Source: CAYMLQ01 sp964390795
GTDB lineage: Bacteria > Verrucomicrobiota > Kiritimatiellia > RFP12 > UBA1067
Direction: 5' to 3'
Assembly: GCA_964390795.1 (NCBI GenBank)
Contig: CAYMLQ010000098.1
Span: 1 to 16,205 of the forward strand
Length of the DNA: 16,205 bases
Under the pieces are notes generated by a model. That model saw only the letters and a program-made list of their open reading frames with translations, ran no database searches and was not told where the DNA came from. Shown here in pieces: positions 5,868 to 14,569 of the stretch. Positions within the stretch are counted from its first letter, which is position 1, and every line of letters starts with the position of its first letter. A program made the translations under genes and the position numbers.

Positions 5868-8800
5868 ACCGATCATTATGGATTGCCTTGTGCGCGGTCT
5901 TTTTTGCCAGGGTGGATGGTCTCGCGCAGGGGCTGACATCCGAACGGGTGCGGCAGCTCAAGGAGGATCTTGCGCGCTTCAGCCCCGAGGCGGCGCGCCG
6001 CGCGGTTGACGATCTTTCGAAAAACGGCGGCGACCGGTACGACTCCGTTCGTCACCGGGCGGCGGTCGCGGCGTTGGCCGACAAGGCAGCCGGGCTTCAG
6101 AAAACGCTCGAAGGCCAGGACGCGGCGGAACTGAAGGCGGCCGAGGCGCTGATCGAGGGAGCGCGTGCCGCACTGCTGGCGAATCCGCTGTTGGATTTCG
6201 ACCGTCTGGTGGCGCTCCGGCGCACGCTCGCTCCGCAGACGGCGCGGAGGGCGATGGACCGCGAGGTCGGTTTCCTCAATCTCAATCCCTTCAACCACGC
6301 CGACATGCGCCGCACCGGCTGGACCAACGAGATCGTCGTCCTCTCCAATCTGCGCGGCACACCTAAGCTCGAAACCCTCTACCGTCCGGAAAGGGACACG
6401 CTCGTCCGCGACCTGGAACTCGACTTCGACGCGCAGCGCCTGCTCTTCACCGGAATCAACGCGAGCAACCGCTTCGCCCTTTTTGAAATCGCCGCTGACG
6501 GCACAGGGAATACGGAGGTCACGCCGCCGACGTATGCGGACGTGGACTGGTTCGACGGCTGCTACACGCCGGACCGCCGCGTCGTGATGCTGGGGACGGC
6601 CGCGTATCAGGGTCTGCCCTGCGTACACGGCTCGCTGCCGGTCGCAATGCTGTACCAGCTTGACCGCACGTCCGGCGCGATCCGCCAGCTCACCTTCGAG
6701 CAGGACAGCGACTATACGCCGACCGTAATGAACGACGGGCGTGTCGTCTACACGCGGTGGGAATACTCGGACCTGCAGCATTACTGGTCGCGCATCCTGA
6801 TGACCATGAACCCCGACGGCACGTCGCAGCTCTCGCTCTACGGCTCGAACTCGTACTTTCCCACGGTGCTGCACCAGTGCCGCCCGGTCCCGGGCGACGC
6901 GCACCAGCTCGTCGGCATCGTGGGTGGCCACCACGACGTCCCGGAAGCCGGGCGGCTCGTGCTGTTCGATCCCACGCTGTCACGCGCCTACCCGTTCGTT
7001 TATGATCCGCCTGACAAAAGCTGGGGAGCCGAAGGCACCACGCCGTTCCGTATCCTGCCCAAGACGCTGCCTAAAGAGCGGACGGGCATGGTGCAGGAGT
7101 TTCCCGGCTATGGCCAGCCCGTTCAGGGCGATGTGGCCGACGGGCTGGTACGCAACCAGTTCGAGCGCGGCAAGCCGTACTTCGTCTATCCATACCCGCT
7201 CAGCGACAAGGTTATGCTGGTCTCAGTCAAGAGCGACCGCAACGCGCTCTGGGGCATCTACCTTGTGGACGTGTTCGACAACATCACGCGCATCGCGGAA
7301 CTGGAGGGAGCGGCGCTCTTGGAGCCGATCCCGCTGGCGCCGCGTCGGCGTCCCCCGGTGATTCCCGACCGCACGACGCCCGGCGTGAAAACCGCCAGCG
7401 TACACATCGCCGACATCTATAGCGGGCCCGGGCTGCGCGGCGTGCCGCGCGGCACGGTCAAGCGGCTGCGCCTCTTCTCCTACCACTTCAATTACGAGCG
7501 CACAGGCGGGCCTGAATCGGTGGGACTGGGCCGCGTGGAGTCGAGCTGGGACGTGAAGCGCCTTCTGGGCACGGTGGCGGTGGAGGCCGACGGCTCGGCC
7601 TGCTTCGAGATCCCCGCGAACACGCCGGTGTCGCTCCAGCCGCTCGATGCGGACGGCGCCGCGCTCCAGCTGATGCGCTCATGGCTGGTGGGCATGCCCG
7701 GCGAGCGCGTGTCGTGTCTGGGGTGCCATGAGGACAACCGCTCGTCCGTGACCGCAGGCCGGGCTCTTGCGGACACGAAGCCTGTTCAGAACGTGACTCC
7801 ATTCCAGGGCGCTGTCCGTCCGTTTGGCTTCGAGTACGAGGTGTGGCCGCTTGCGCAGAAGTATTGCCTGGGCTGCCACGGCGACGAGGCGAAGGCGCCG
7901 CTGCGGGCAACGGATCAGGGCAGCGAGGAGGGCAAGCCCCGGCGTCTGCTGATGCGCGACGCGACGGCCTGCTATCATCTGGTGCATCCGTATGTTCGGC
8001 GGCCGGGGCCGGAAAGCGAGATGGCCTTGCTGAATCCGCTGGAGTGGCACGCCTCGACCAGCCCGCTCGTGCAGATGCTCGGGAAAGGGCATCACGGCGT
8101 GGCGCTCGACCGAGACGCGTGGGAGACGCTCTATACGTGGATCGATCTCAATGCGCCGTGGCGCGGCAAGTGGGCGCCGCCGTCTTCACGCGGCCATGCG
8201 CAGGTGTCCAGGCGCCGAGAGCTGCAACAGCGCTTCACGTCGGGCGCGGCTGACCCCGAGGCCGAATACGACGCCTGGGCCGCGGCGGTCAAGGCGCGCG
8301 GTGCGCCCGCGCCGGTCGCTCCGTCGTCTGTTCCCGAAGCTCCACCGGACACGCTGTCGGTCGCCGGATTCCCGATGACCGCAGCGCAGTCCCAAGCCGC
8401 GCGTGACCGTCTCCGGAGCGGAGCGGCTTCCCGCTCCGGCGCCGCGGCTCCAACGGAGCGGGGCGAAACGCTCCGCAAAACGCTCACTCTGCCGAACGGC
8501 CAGCCGCTGGCCTTCGTGCGCATTCCTGCGGGCGCGTTCGTGATGGGTTCGGCGGAAGGCTATGCGGACGAGCGCCCGCGCGCGGTTGTGAAGGTCGGGC
8601 GAACGTTCTGGATGTCGGAGACCGAGGTGAGGAACAGCCAGTACCGCGCGTTCGATCCGGAGCACGACTCGCGCTACCAGGATCTGCATGGCATGGACCA
8701 CACGGTGCCGGGCGATATTTCAAATCATCGCGATCAACCCGTGATCCGCGTGAGCTGGCAGCAGGCGGCGGCGTTCTGCGCGTGGCTGAGCCAGACGGCG

Positions 8801-9319
8801 GGCGTGAAGGCCGCGCTGCCGACCGAGGCGCAGTGGGAGTGGGCCGCGCGCGGCGGCACGGCGACGCGCTTCCACTGGGGCGGGGTTGCGGATGATTTTT
8901 CAAAATGGGCAAACCTCTCGGATCAGGCGGTGCGCTGGTCGAACACGGTCGGGTGGGAGGGCGGTAACCGCATCCAGAAGCGGCAGCCCTACGAGGTCTC
9001 GCTCGGCTATCCGCTGCACGAGGAGCGCTTCAAGGACAACTGGTACAGCATGGACTACGTGGCGCAGGCGGGCTCGAACGTGTGGGGGCTTTACGACATG
9101 GTCGGCAACGCGAGCGAGTGGACGCGCAGCAGCTACCGGCCGTATCCGTATGTCGAGAATGACGGGCGCAACGACGGCGGCCTGAGCGAGACCAAGGTGG
9201 TGCGCGGCGGGTCGTTCCGCGACCGCCCGCGCGATGCGGGCGCGGCCGTCCGGCGGGCCTACGCCTCGTGGCAAACGGTCTACGACGTCGGTTTCCGAGT
9301 CGTGCTTGAGGAGGAGTGA
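5858..9319 (+). CDS. Exported HzsA-like dihaem protein fused to a C-terminal FGE-sulfatase-fold domain
   Basis: The protein has 1153 residues. A signal peptide (about 1-23, ending near Leu-Ala-Gln-Gly) sends it out of the cytoplasm. A helical segment (about 24-140) is followed by a WD40/PD40-like beta-propeller (about 150-490) with GGHHDVPEAGRLVLFDP at 356-372, a pattern I associate with HzsA (hydrazine synthase alpha) middle-domain relatives. A following domain (about 510-780) carries two c-type haem motifs, CLGCH at 620-624 and CLGCH at 670-674. After a low-complexity linker (about 830-870) comes an FGE-sulfatase/SUMF1-fold domain (about 875-1151), with FVRIPAGAFVMGS, LPTEAQWEWAARGG, LYDMVGNASEWT and VVRGGSFRDRPRD. 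Its active-site segment has no cysteine where true formylglycine-generating enzymes have the copper-binding pair, and the domain's only cysteine is in AAFCAWL. It is therefore probably not a sulfatase activator. Its real activity is unknown. It ends 38 nt before the next gene and is likely co-transcribed with it. Confidence 0.9.
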   Translation: MKSNRSLWIALCAVFFARVDGLAQGLTSERVRQLKEDLARFSPEAARRAVDDLSKNGGDRYDSVRHRAAVAALADKAAGLQKTLEGQDAAELKAAEALIEGARAALLANPLLDFDRLVALRRTLAPQTARRAMDREVGFLNLNPFNHADMRRTGWTNEIVVLSNLRGTPKLETLYRPERDTLVRDLELDFDAQRLLFTGINASNRFALFEIAADGTGNTEVTPPTYADVDWFDGCYTPDRRVVMLGTAAYQGLPCVHGSLPVAMLYQLDRTSGAIRQLTFEQDSDYTPTVMNDGRVVYTRWEYSDLQHYWSRILMTMNPDGTSQLSLYGSNSYFPTVLHQCRPVPGDAHQLVGIVGGHHDVPEAGRLVLFDPTLSRAYPFVYDPPDKSWGAEGTTPFRILPKTLPKERTGMVQEFPGYGQPVQGDVADGLVRNQFERGKPYFVYPYPLSDKVMLVSVKSDRNALWGIYLVDVFDNITRIAELEGAALLEPIPLAPRRRPPVIPDRTTPGVKTASVHIADIYSGPGLRGVPRGTVKRLRLFSYHFNYERTGGPESVGLGRVESSWDVKRLLGTVAVEADGSACFEIPANTPVSLQPLDADGAALQLMRSWLVGMPGERVSCLGCHEDNRSSVTAGRALADTKPVQNVTPFQGAVRPFGFEYEVWPLAQKYCLGCHGDEAKAPLRATDQGSEEGKPRRLLMRDATACYHLVHPYVRRPGPESEMALLNPLEWHASTSPLVQMLGKGHHGVALDRDAWETLYTWIDLNAPWRGKWAPPSSRGHAQVSRRRELQQRFTSGAADPEAEYDAWAAAVKARGAPAPVAPSSVPEAPPDTLSVAGFPMTAAQSQAARDRLRSGAASRSGAAAPTERGETLRKTLTLPNGQPLAFVRIPAGAFVMGSAEGYADERPRAVVKVGRTFWMSETEVRNSQYRAFDPEHDSRYQDLHGMDHTVPGDISNHRDQPVIRVSWQQAAAFCAWLSQTAGVKAALPTEAQWEWAARGGTATRFHWGGVADDFSKWANLSDQAVRWSNTVGWEGGNRIQKRQPYEVSLGYPLHEERFKDNWYSMDYVAQAGSNVWGLYDMVGNASEWTRSSYRPYPYVENDGRNDGGLSETKVVRGGSFRDRPRDAGAAVRRAYASWQTVYDVGFRVVLEEE
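8413..8460 (+). repeat. REP-like double hairpin inside the coding sequence (interdomain linker)
   Basis: CCGGAGCGG (8413-8421), 9 nt, CCGCTCCGG (8431-8439) is a perfect 9-bp inverted repeat. It can also fold as GGAGCGG, CTTC, CCGCTCC with a tetraloop. It is followed at once by a second imperfect hairpin built on CTCC, AAC, GGAG, flanked by CCGC and CGG. In frame it encodes a Ser/Gly/Ala/Arg-rich stretch between the HzsA-like part and the FGE-fold domain. The second hairpin's TCCAACGG resembles TCCAACGGGCGGGG inside the MITE at 3265-3278. Confidence 0.55.
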
Positions 9320-9323
9320 GAGC

Positions 9324-9347
9324 CCCGCCAAAAGGCGGGTCACCAAC
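9324..9347. repeat. Intergenic hairpin adjoining a copy of the MITE-end motif
   Basis: CCCGCC (9324-9329), loop AAAA, GGCGGG (9334-9339) is a perfect 6-bp stem in the 38-nt gap between two co-oriented genes. It runs straight into GTCACCAAC (9339-9347), which is the 9-nt core GTTGGTGAC of the MITE terminal repeats (3115-3123 and 3343-3351) on the other strand. No T run follows, so it does not look like a terminator. Confidence 0.45.
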
Positions 9348-9357
9348 GGGAGCAATC

Positions 9358-12300
9358 GTGATAAAATGCCAGCTACAACGTTTCCCCAGACTCGCTCAGC
9401 GTTTGTTTGCGGCCTTTCTCTATTGCGTGTATCCGCTGGCGGCCCGGGGCGACAGCGTGATCGTCTTCAATGAGGTCATGTATCACCCGGCCACCAACGA
9501 GGCGGCATGCGAGTGGGTCGAGCTTCACAATCAGAACGCCGTCGCTGTGGACGTGGGGGAATGGCGGCTTGCGGGAGGGATCGATTACGTCTTCCCCGCC
9601 GGCACCGTCCTCAGGGGCGGCGGGTATCTCGTGGTGGCGAGCGACCCGGCGGCGCTGATGGCTCAGGCGGGAGTCAGCGACGTCTTGGGGCCGTTCACCG
9701 GCCGACTGTCGAACGGCGGTGAACAGCTCAGGCTGCGCGACCTCACTGAGCGGTTGATGGACGAGCTTGACTACGGTGCTGACGGGGACTGGCCTGCGGA
9801 GGCCGATGGCGCCGGCCCGTCTCTGGCCAAGTGGCATCCGAACCTAGCCAGCCAGCCAGCGGAGAACTGGACTGCGAGCCTGCAGCCGGGCGGCACGCCC
9901 GGCGCTCCCAACAGCCTGACGAATGCCACGTTCATTCCGACGCTGGCTTTCAGAGAGGCCACGCTTCGCGGCGACATGGTCATCAACGAAATGATGGTTC
10001 ACGCGCCGCCCAGCGACGCGGTGCAGGCGGTGACAAGCAACCTCATGGTCGCGCCGGTCGCCGGCCTGTGGCGCTATAGCGATACGGGCACGGATCTGGG
10101 GGCGGCGTGGCGCGAGCCGGGCTACAACGACAGCGCGTGGTCAAGCGGGGCGGGCGCGTTCGCTTTCAACACCGGATTGCTGCCGGCGCCCGTCGCTACC
10201 GCGCTCGCGGCGAGCCGCGCCACCACCTATTTCCGCACGAGCTTCGCCTTCAGCGGCGCCACGAGCAACGTCACCTTCGACGTGCAACCGGTCGTGGACG
10301 ACGGCGCGGTGTATTATCTCAACGGCGCTGAGTTGCACCGGCAGAACATGCCCGCAGGACCTGTCGGCTACTCGACCCCCGCGACCGGTCCGGTGGGCGA
10401 CGCGGATTTCGCGGATCCCATCGTCGTGCCGTCCGAGAGGCTGGTGCAGGGCGTGAACGTGCTGGCCGTCGAGGTGCATCAGGCCGCACCCACAACTGGC
10501 ACGAGCGGCATCGTGCTGGCCGGCGGCGGGCTGATCCTTGTCCAGGAAGGGCCATTCGGCGGCGCCCCTCCGATGAACCTGGCTCGCCAGCCGGGGGCCG
10601 CACCCTTCGCCATCGACTCGCTCACGGGCTACCCCATCCACAACGTCGTCGGCCTGACGGACGGACTCTACGGCAACAGCCACTCGTGGATCGGCAACTC
10701 CGGCAGCCCAGGCTATGCGGGCGTGCGCTTCGGCGGGCTGCACACAATCAGCAGCTTCGCCTTCGGGCGCGACAACCTCGGCACCTACAGCGACCGCACC
10801 TTCGGCACCTACACGCTGCAGGTTACGCGGGTGGCCGCGCCAGGCACCAGCACCCCGTTCACCGGCAACGCCGACACCGGCTGGGCGAACATCGGTACGC
10901 TGACTTACCAGAGCGCGGGCACGGGGCTGTTCACGGCGCCGTCGCGGAGGCACCGCTTCCTTTTCGACCCGGTGGAGGCGACGGGACTCCGGCTGCTCGT
11001 TCCGAACACCGGCGCCTCCTCAGGCACCTGCATCGACGAGCTCGAGGTGAACCCTCCGGACCTGAGCGGCGATGTCGCGTTCGGCGCGGAACTCTCCCTC
11101 ACCACCACGCTCGCGCCCGCCGCGCCCTACAAGGACTCTGACGAGGAGTGGGTTGAGCTGCTCAACCGTTCGACGAACGCGGTGGACCTCACGGGCTGGC
11201 GGCTGGACGCAGGGATCGATTTCACCTTCTCCAACGGGCCGGTCGTCCCGCCGGGGGGCTACGTGGTGGTCGCCCGCGACGGAGCGGCGCTGCGTCAGAA
11301 GTGGCCGGAGCGCGCGGCGAGCGTGGTCGGCGGTTTCTCGGGCCGGCTCCAGGGGGGCGAGCGCATCCTGCTGCGGGACGCGACGGGTAATCCCGTAGAT
11401 GAGACGCGGGTTTTCAAGGGCGGCTGGAGTGACGGCGGCGGGTCGAGCCTCGAGCTGCGCGATCCCGGCGCGGATGGCCTGAACCGCGGCGCCTGGGCCG
11501 ACAGCGACGAAAGCGCCAAGGGCGCGTGGCAGACCGTGACCTACCGCATGATCGCCGGCCAGGCCTATGGGCCGACGCGCTGGAACGAGTTCCGCATCGG
11601 CCTGCTCGATGCGGGCGTGGTGCTCCTCGACGACGTGAGCCTCGTGCGCGACCCGGACGGGGCGCGGGAACAGCTCGTCCAGAACGGAAACTTCGAGACG
11701 ACCGCCGGCAATACCCACTGGCGCTTCCTCGGCCACCACCGCGGCGAGTTCGTGGCTGACCCGGACGACGCCTCTAACGCTGTGCTCAAACTCTCGGCCT
11801 CTGACCGCACGGTGATGAACCACAATCACGTCGAGACGACCTTGCTCAACAACATACCGATTACCGACGGGCAGCTCTACGAAATCAGCTATCGAGCCCG
11901 CTGGGTCGCCGGCTCTCCGCAAGTCAGCACGCGCACCTACTTCGGCAAACTCGCCAAAACGACCGCGCTCGCCCTGCCCGCCCGGCTGGGCACGCCGGCG
12001 GCGCCGAACTCGCGCCGCGTGGCGAACGCGGGCCCGACCTTCGCAGACCTGCGGCACTCGCCGGTCATGCCCTCGCCCAGTCAGACGGTGACGATTTTAG
12101 TGCGCGCCTCCGATCCGGACGGCGTCGCCTCGGCCATGCTGCATTTCCGCGTCAATCCGGCGACCGCCTTCACTGCGCTGCCGATGACGCTGCAGCCGAC
12201 CGGCGCGTGGGCGGCGAGCCTTTCCGGCCAAGACGCAGGGAAGATCGTTCAGTTCTACGTGACTGCTCTGGACGGACTCGGCGTCTCTGCAGAGGCACCG

Positions 12301-14451
12301 GCGAAGGGGCCGGACTCGCGTGCGCTCTACCAGGTGGCCGACGCCCAGGGGACGGCGTTGCCGACGCACGAGCTGCGCCTGATCATGCTCGACGCCGACC
12401 GCGACTTCATGTTCCAGCCGACCAACGTGATGAGCAATGCGCGGATTGGCGCGACCTTGATTTACGACCGGGCGGAGGTCTTTTATGACGCTGGAGCCCG
12501 CTTGCAGGGTTCCGCCGCCAGCCGCATCCGCGACGGCGACGATTACGTGTGCTACGACATCGCCCTGCCGCCGGACCATCTGTTCCGCGGCGTGCAGAAC
12601 AACATCGGCATCGACCGCTCAGGACGCTCCCCGACCCGTCGCGGGCAGGACGAGATGGTCCTCTTCCAGATGTTCCATCGCGCGGGCATCCCCATCCCAT
12701 ACCACGACCTGTGTACCTTCATTTCGCCGCGCACCGCGCATACGGGGGCCGCCCTTCTGCAGCTGGCCGGTTATGGCAAGGGTTTCGTCGAGGAGCAATA
12801 CGGCCAAGAGGGCTCTGTGTTCAACATGGACATCACCTATGAGCCGAGCACCACGGTCGCGCCGGCCGACCCGGAGTCTGCCAAGCTTCCTGTCCCGCTC
12901 CAGACGCATGTTGGTACCGACTTCACGAACCTCGGCGACAAGGAGCAATACCGTTCGCCGTTCGACCTCCGCTCGGGAAATCGCCGCGACGACTACTCAG
13001 GGCTGATGCGCCTGTGTCAGGTGATGGCGCTGCCCCAGGCGGCCTTCGACGCCCAGATCGCAGGCGTGCTGGATGTGGACCAAGCCCTGCGCATGGCCGC
13101 GCTTGAGATTCTCTGCGGCGTCAACGACACCTACGTCAGCTCCGCCGCAGGCCAGCTTCCGCATAACCTGCGGCTCGTCACCTTTATCGACGGCGCGCCG
13201 GCGCAGTTACTGGCGTGGGACATGGACTTCGCCTTCAGCGCAGCCACAGGCAGTTCCATCCTCATCACGTCGGCGTCCAATCTCGGCAAGCTCATGAACA
13301 GCCCCTCCACGCGCCGGCTTTATCTGGCGCATGTCAATGACCTCTGCCAGAAGGCGTTCACCACCGACTACATAGCGCCCTGGCTCACCCATTACGGCAG
13401 CGTCGCGGGCCAGGATTTTTCCATCGCCTCGAGCTACATCTCGAACCGCCGCGCCTTCGCGCTGACGCAGTTGCCGGCGCACGTTCCCTTCGCCATCACC
13501 TCGAACGCCGGCAACGGATTCTCTGTCCACACGAACGGCGTCGTTCTCGTCGGCACCGGCTGGCTCGACGTGTTCGGGTTCGAGGTCAACGGCATTTCCT
13601 GCGCGGTGAGCTGGTCGAGCCTCACGAACTGGTCGCTCGCCCTGCCGCTCAGCGCGGGCGAGAACGTCCTCGCCGTCCAGGCCGTGGATCGGTGCGGGAA
13701 TCTGCTGACGAACCGAACCGACACGATCGCGGTCACGAACACCGTCGCCGCCGCGCTGCTGCCCGTGGTCATCAACGAATGGATGGCCGACAACAGCGGC
13801 CCCGGCGGGTTCGCCGACCCGGCGGACGGGTTGTTCCAAGATTGGTTCGAGCTGTTGAATCCCAACCGGAGCGCGGTTGACCTCGGGGGATTCTACCTAA
13901 CTGATACGCTCACCAACCCGACCAAGTTTGCCATCCCGTCAAACACCGTCATCACCGCGCAGGGTTTCCTGCTCGTGTGGGCGGACGAGGACGGCACCCA
14001 AAACTCGCCCGCGAGCGGCCACCTGCACGCAAATTTCAAGCTGAGCAGCGGCGGCGAGACGCTGGGTCTCATTGCGCCCGACGGTCTTTCGGTCCAGCAC
14101 GCGGTGACGTTCGGACCGCAGCTCCAGAACGTCAGCCAGGGCCTCTTTCCTGACGGCGCGCGCGGTACGCTCTTTCCGATGACGAACTGGACGCCCCTGA
14201 CCTCCAACAGCCTGGCCGCGCCGCCGAACCCGAACATCGCGACTCCTCTGTGTCAGTCCGACGGCACTTTCACCTTCAGCTTCGCCACCTCGCCGGGCCG
14301 CCTCTACCAGGTGCAGTTCGCCGAGGATCTTCGCGCGCCGGCCTGGCAGCCTCTGACCCTTCTGCGCGCGCCGTCCGCCCTCCTCCCGGTCAGGGATGAC
14401 AGCACTGCCGGCGTGACGCAGCGCTTCTACCGCGTCCTGCTGCTCGAGTGA
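9358..14451 (+). CDS. Giant exported protein with three lamin-tail domains and a CotH kinase-like domain
   Basis: The protein has 1697 residues from the GTG at 9358, which is preceded by GGGAG at a 5-nt spacing and opens with a signal peptide (about 1-29, ending PLAA/RG). An earlier GTG at 9316 overlaps the upstream stop but would put a Pro/Gly-rich leader before the signal peptide. The order is: lamin-tail domain 1 (about 33-185, NEVMYHP and CEWVELHN); a beta-sandwich (about 215-400); an F5/8-like region (about 410-565); lamin-tail domain 2 (about 570-700, EEWVELLN); a carbohydrate-binding-like sandwich (about 705-880); an Ig-like segment (about 895-995); a CotH-like kinase domain (about 1001-1390) with the metal-binding Trp-Asp-Met-Asp at 1287-1290; and lamin-tail domain 3 (about 1470-1615). 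CotH proteins phosphorylate other proteins in spore coats and elsewhere. The target here is unknown. I see no clear sorting signal, though the C-terminal FSFATSPGRLYQVQFAEDL segment looks like a small beta module seen in PVC secreted proteins. Confidence 0.9.
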   Translation: MIKCQLQRFPRLAQRLFAAFLYCVYPLAARGDSVIVFNEVMYHPATNEAACEWVELHNQNAVAVDVGEWRLAGGIDYVFPAGTVLRGGGYLVVASDPAALMAQAGVSDVLGPFTGRLSNGGEQLRLRDLTERLMDELDYGADGDWPAEADGAGPSLAKWHPNLASQPAENWTASLQPGGTPGAPNSLTNATFIPTLAFREATLRGDMVINEMMVHAPPSDAVQAVTSNLMVAPVAGLWRYSDTGTDLGAAWREPGYNDSAWSSGAGAFAFNTGLLPAPVATALAASRATTYFRTSFAFSGATSNVTFDVQPVVDDGAVYYLNGAELHRQNMPAGPVGYSTPATGPVGDADFADPIVVPSERLVQGVNVLAVEVHQAAPTTGTSGIVLAGGGLILVQEGPFGGAPPMNLARQPGAAPFAIDSLTGYPIHNVVGLTDGLYGNSHSWIGNSGSPGYAGVRFGGLHTISSFAFGRDNLGTYSDRTFGTYTLQVTRVAAPGTSTPFTGNADTGWANIGTLTYQSAGTGLFTAPSRRHRFLFDPVEATGLRLLVPNTGASSGTCIDELEVNPPDLSGDVAFGAELSLTTTLAPAAPYKDSDEEWVELLNRSTNAVDLTGWRLDAGIDFTFSNGPVVPPGGYVVVARDGAALRQKWPERAASVVGGFSGRLQGGERILLRDATGNPVDETRVFKGGWSDGGGSSLELRDPGADGLNRGAWADSDESAKGAWQTVTYRMIAGQAYGPTRWNEFRIGLLDAGVVLLDDVSLVRDPDGAREQLVQNGNFETTAGNTHWRFLGHHRGEFVADPDDASNAVLKLSASDRTVMNHNHVETTLLNNIPITDGQLYEISYRARWVAGSPQVSTRTYFGKLAKTTALALPARLGTPAAPNSRRVANAGPTFADLRHSPVMPSPSQTVTILVRASDPDGVASAMLHFRVNPATAFTALPMTLQPTGAWAASLSGQDAGKIVQFYVTALDGLGVSAEAPAKGPDSRALYQVADAQGTALPTHELRLIMLDADRDFMFQPTNVMSNARIGATLIYDRAEVFYDAGARLQGSAASRIRDGDDYVCYDIALPPDHLFRGVQNNIGIDRSGRSPTRRGQDEMVLFQMFHRAGIPIPYHDLCTFISPRTAHTGAALLQLAGYGKGFVEEQYGQEGSVFNMDITYEPSTTVAPADPESAKLPVPLQTHVGTDFTNLGDKEQYRSPFDLRSGNRRDDYSGLMRLCQVMALPQAAFDAQIAGVLDVDQALRMAALEILCGVNDTYVSSAAGQLPHNLRLVTFIDGAPAQLLAWDMDFAFSAATGSSILITSASNLGKLMNSPSTRRLYLAHVNDLCQKAFTTDYIAPWLTHYGSVAGQDFSIASSYISNRRAFALTQLPAHVPFAITSNAGNGFSVHTNGVVLVGTGWLDVFGFEVNGISCAVSWSSLTNWSLALPLSAGENVLAVQAVDRCGNLLTNRTDTIAVTNTVAAALLPVVINEWMADNSGPGGFADPADGLFQDWFELLNPNRSAVDLGGFYLTDTLTNPTKFAIPSNTVITAQGFLLVWADEDGTQNSPASGHLHANFKLSSGGETLGLIAPDGLSVQHAVTFGPQLQNVSQGLFPDGARGTLFPMTNWTPLTSNSLAAPPNPNIATPLCQSDGTFTFSFATSPGRLYQVQFAEDLRAPAWQPLTLLRAPSALLPVRDDSTAGVTQRFYRVLLLE

Positions 14452-14466
14452 GAGGCGTGTCCCTGC

Positions 14467-14537
14467 TCCCACATGTTAGGTTGAATCGCACGAACGTCGA
14501 TGTTCTGCTTGTCCCACATGGGCGTTTGTGCAAGAAT
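14467..14537 (+). promoter_or_regulatory. Candidate promoter and direct repeats upstream of the rhamnosidase gene
   Basis: TTGTCC (14509-14514), 17 nt and AAGAAT (14532-14537) form a plausible sigma70-type promoter about 33 nt before the start codon. TCCCACATG occurs twice in direct orientation, at 14467-14475 and 14512-14520. The second copy overlaps the -35 hexamer, which is where an activator or repressor could bind. The 118-nt gap holds no terminator for the upstream gene that I can recognise. Confidence 0.4.
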
Positions 14538-14569
14538 CAGCGCGGTCAATTTTTGAAAGGGGCGCGGAC

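Noticed and set aside
5876..6934. Minus-strand ORF of 352 codons opposite the HzsA-like gene, and similar ones at 10141-10953 and 11020-12057
   Set aside because: Compositionally biased antisense frames without motifs, ribosome-binding sites or family resemblance.
5858..9319. Hydrazine synthase and anammox metabolism
   Set aside because: Only a distant HzsA-type architecture is present. There are no beta or gamma subunits, and the fusion to an FGE-fold domain does not occur in hydrazine synthase.
8480..9319. Sulfatase-activating formylglycine-generating enzyme
   Set aside because: The active-site cysteine pair is missing, the domain is on an exported protein and no sulfatase gene lies in the window.
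9316..9358. GTG at 9316 as the start of the lamin-tail/CotH gene
   Set aside because: It would add 14 Pro/Gly-rich residues before the signal peptide. The GTG at 9358 has GGGAG at a good distance and begins the signal peptide directly.
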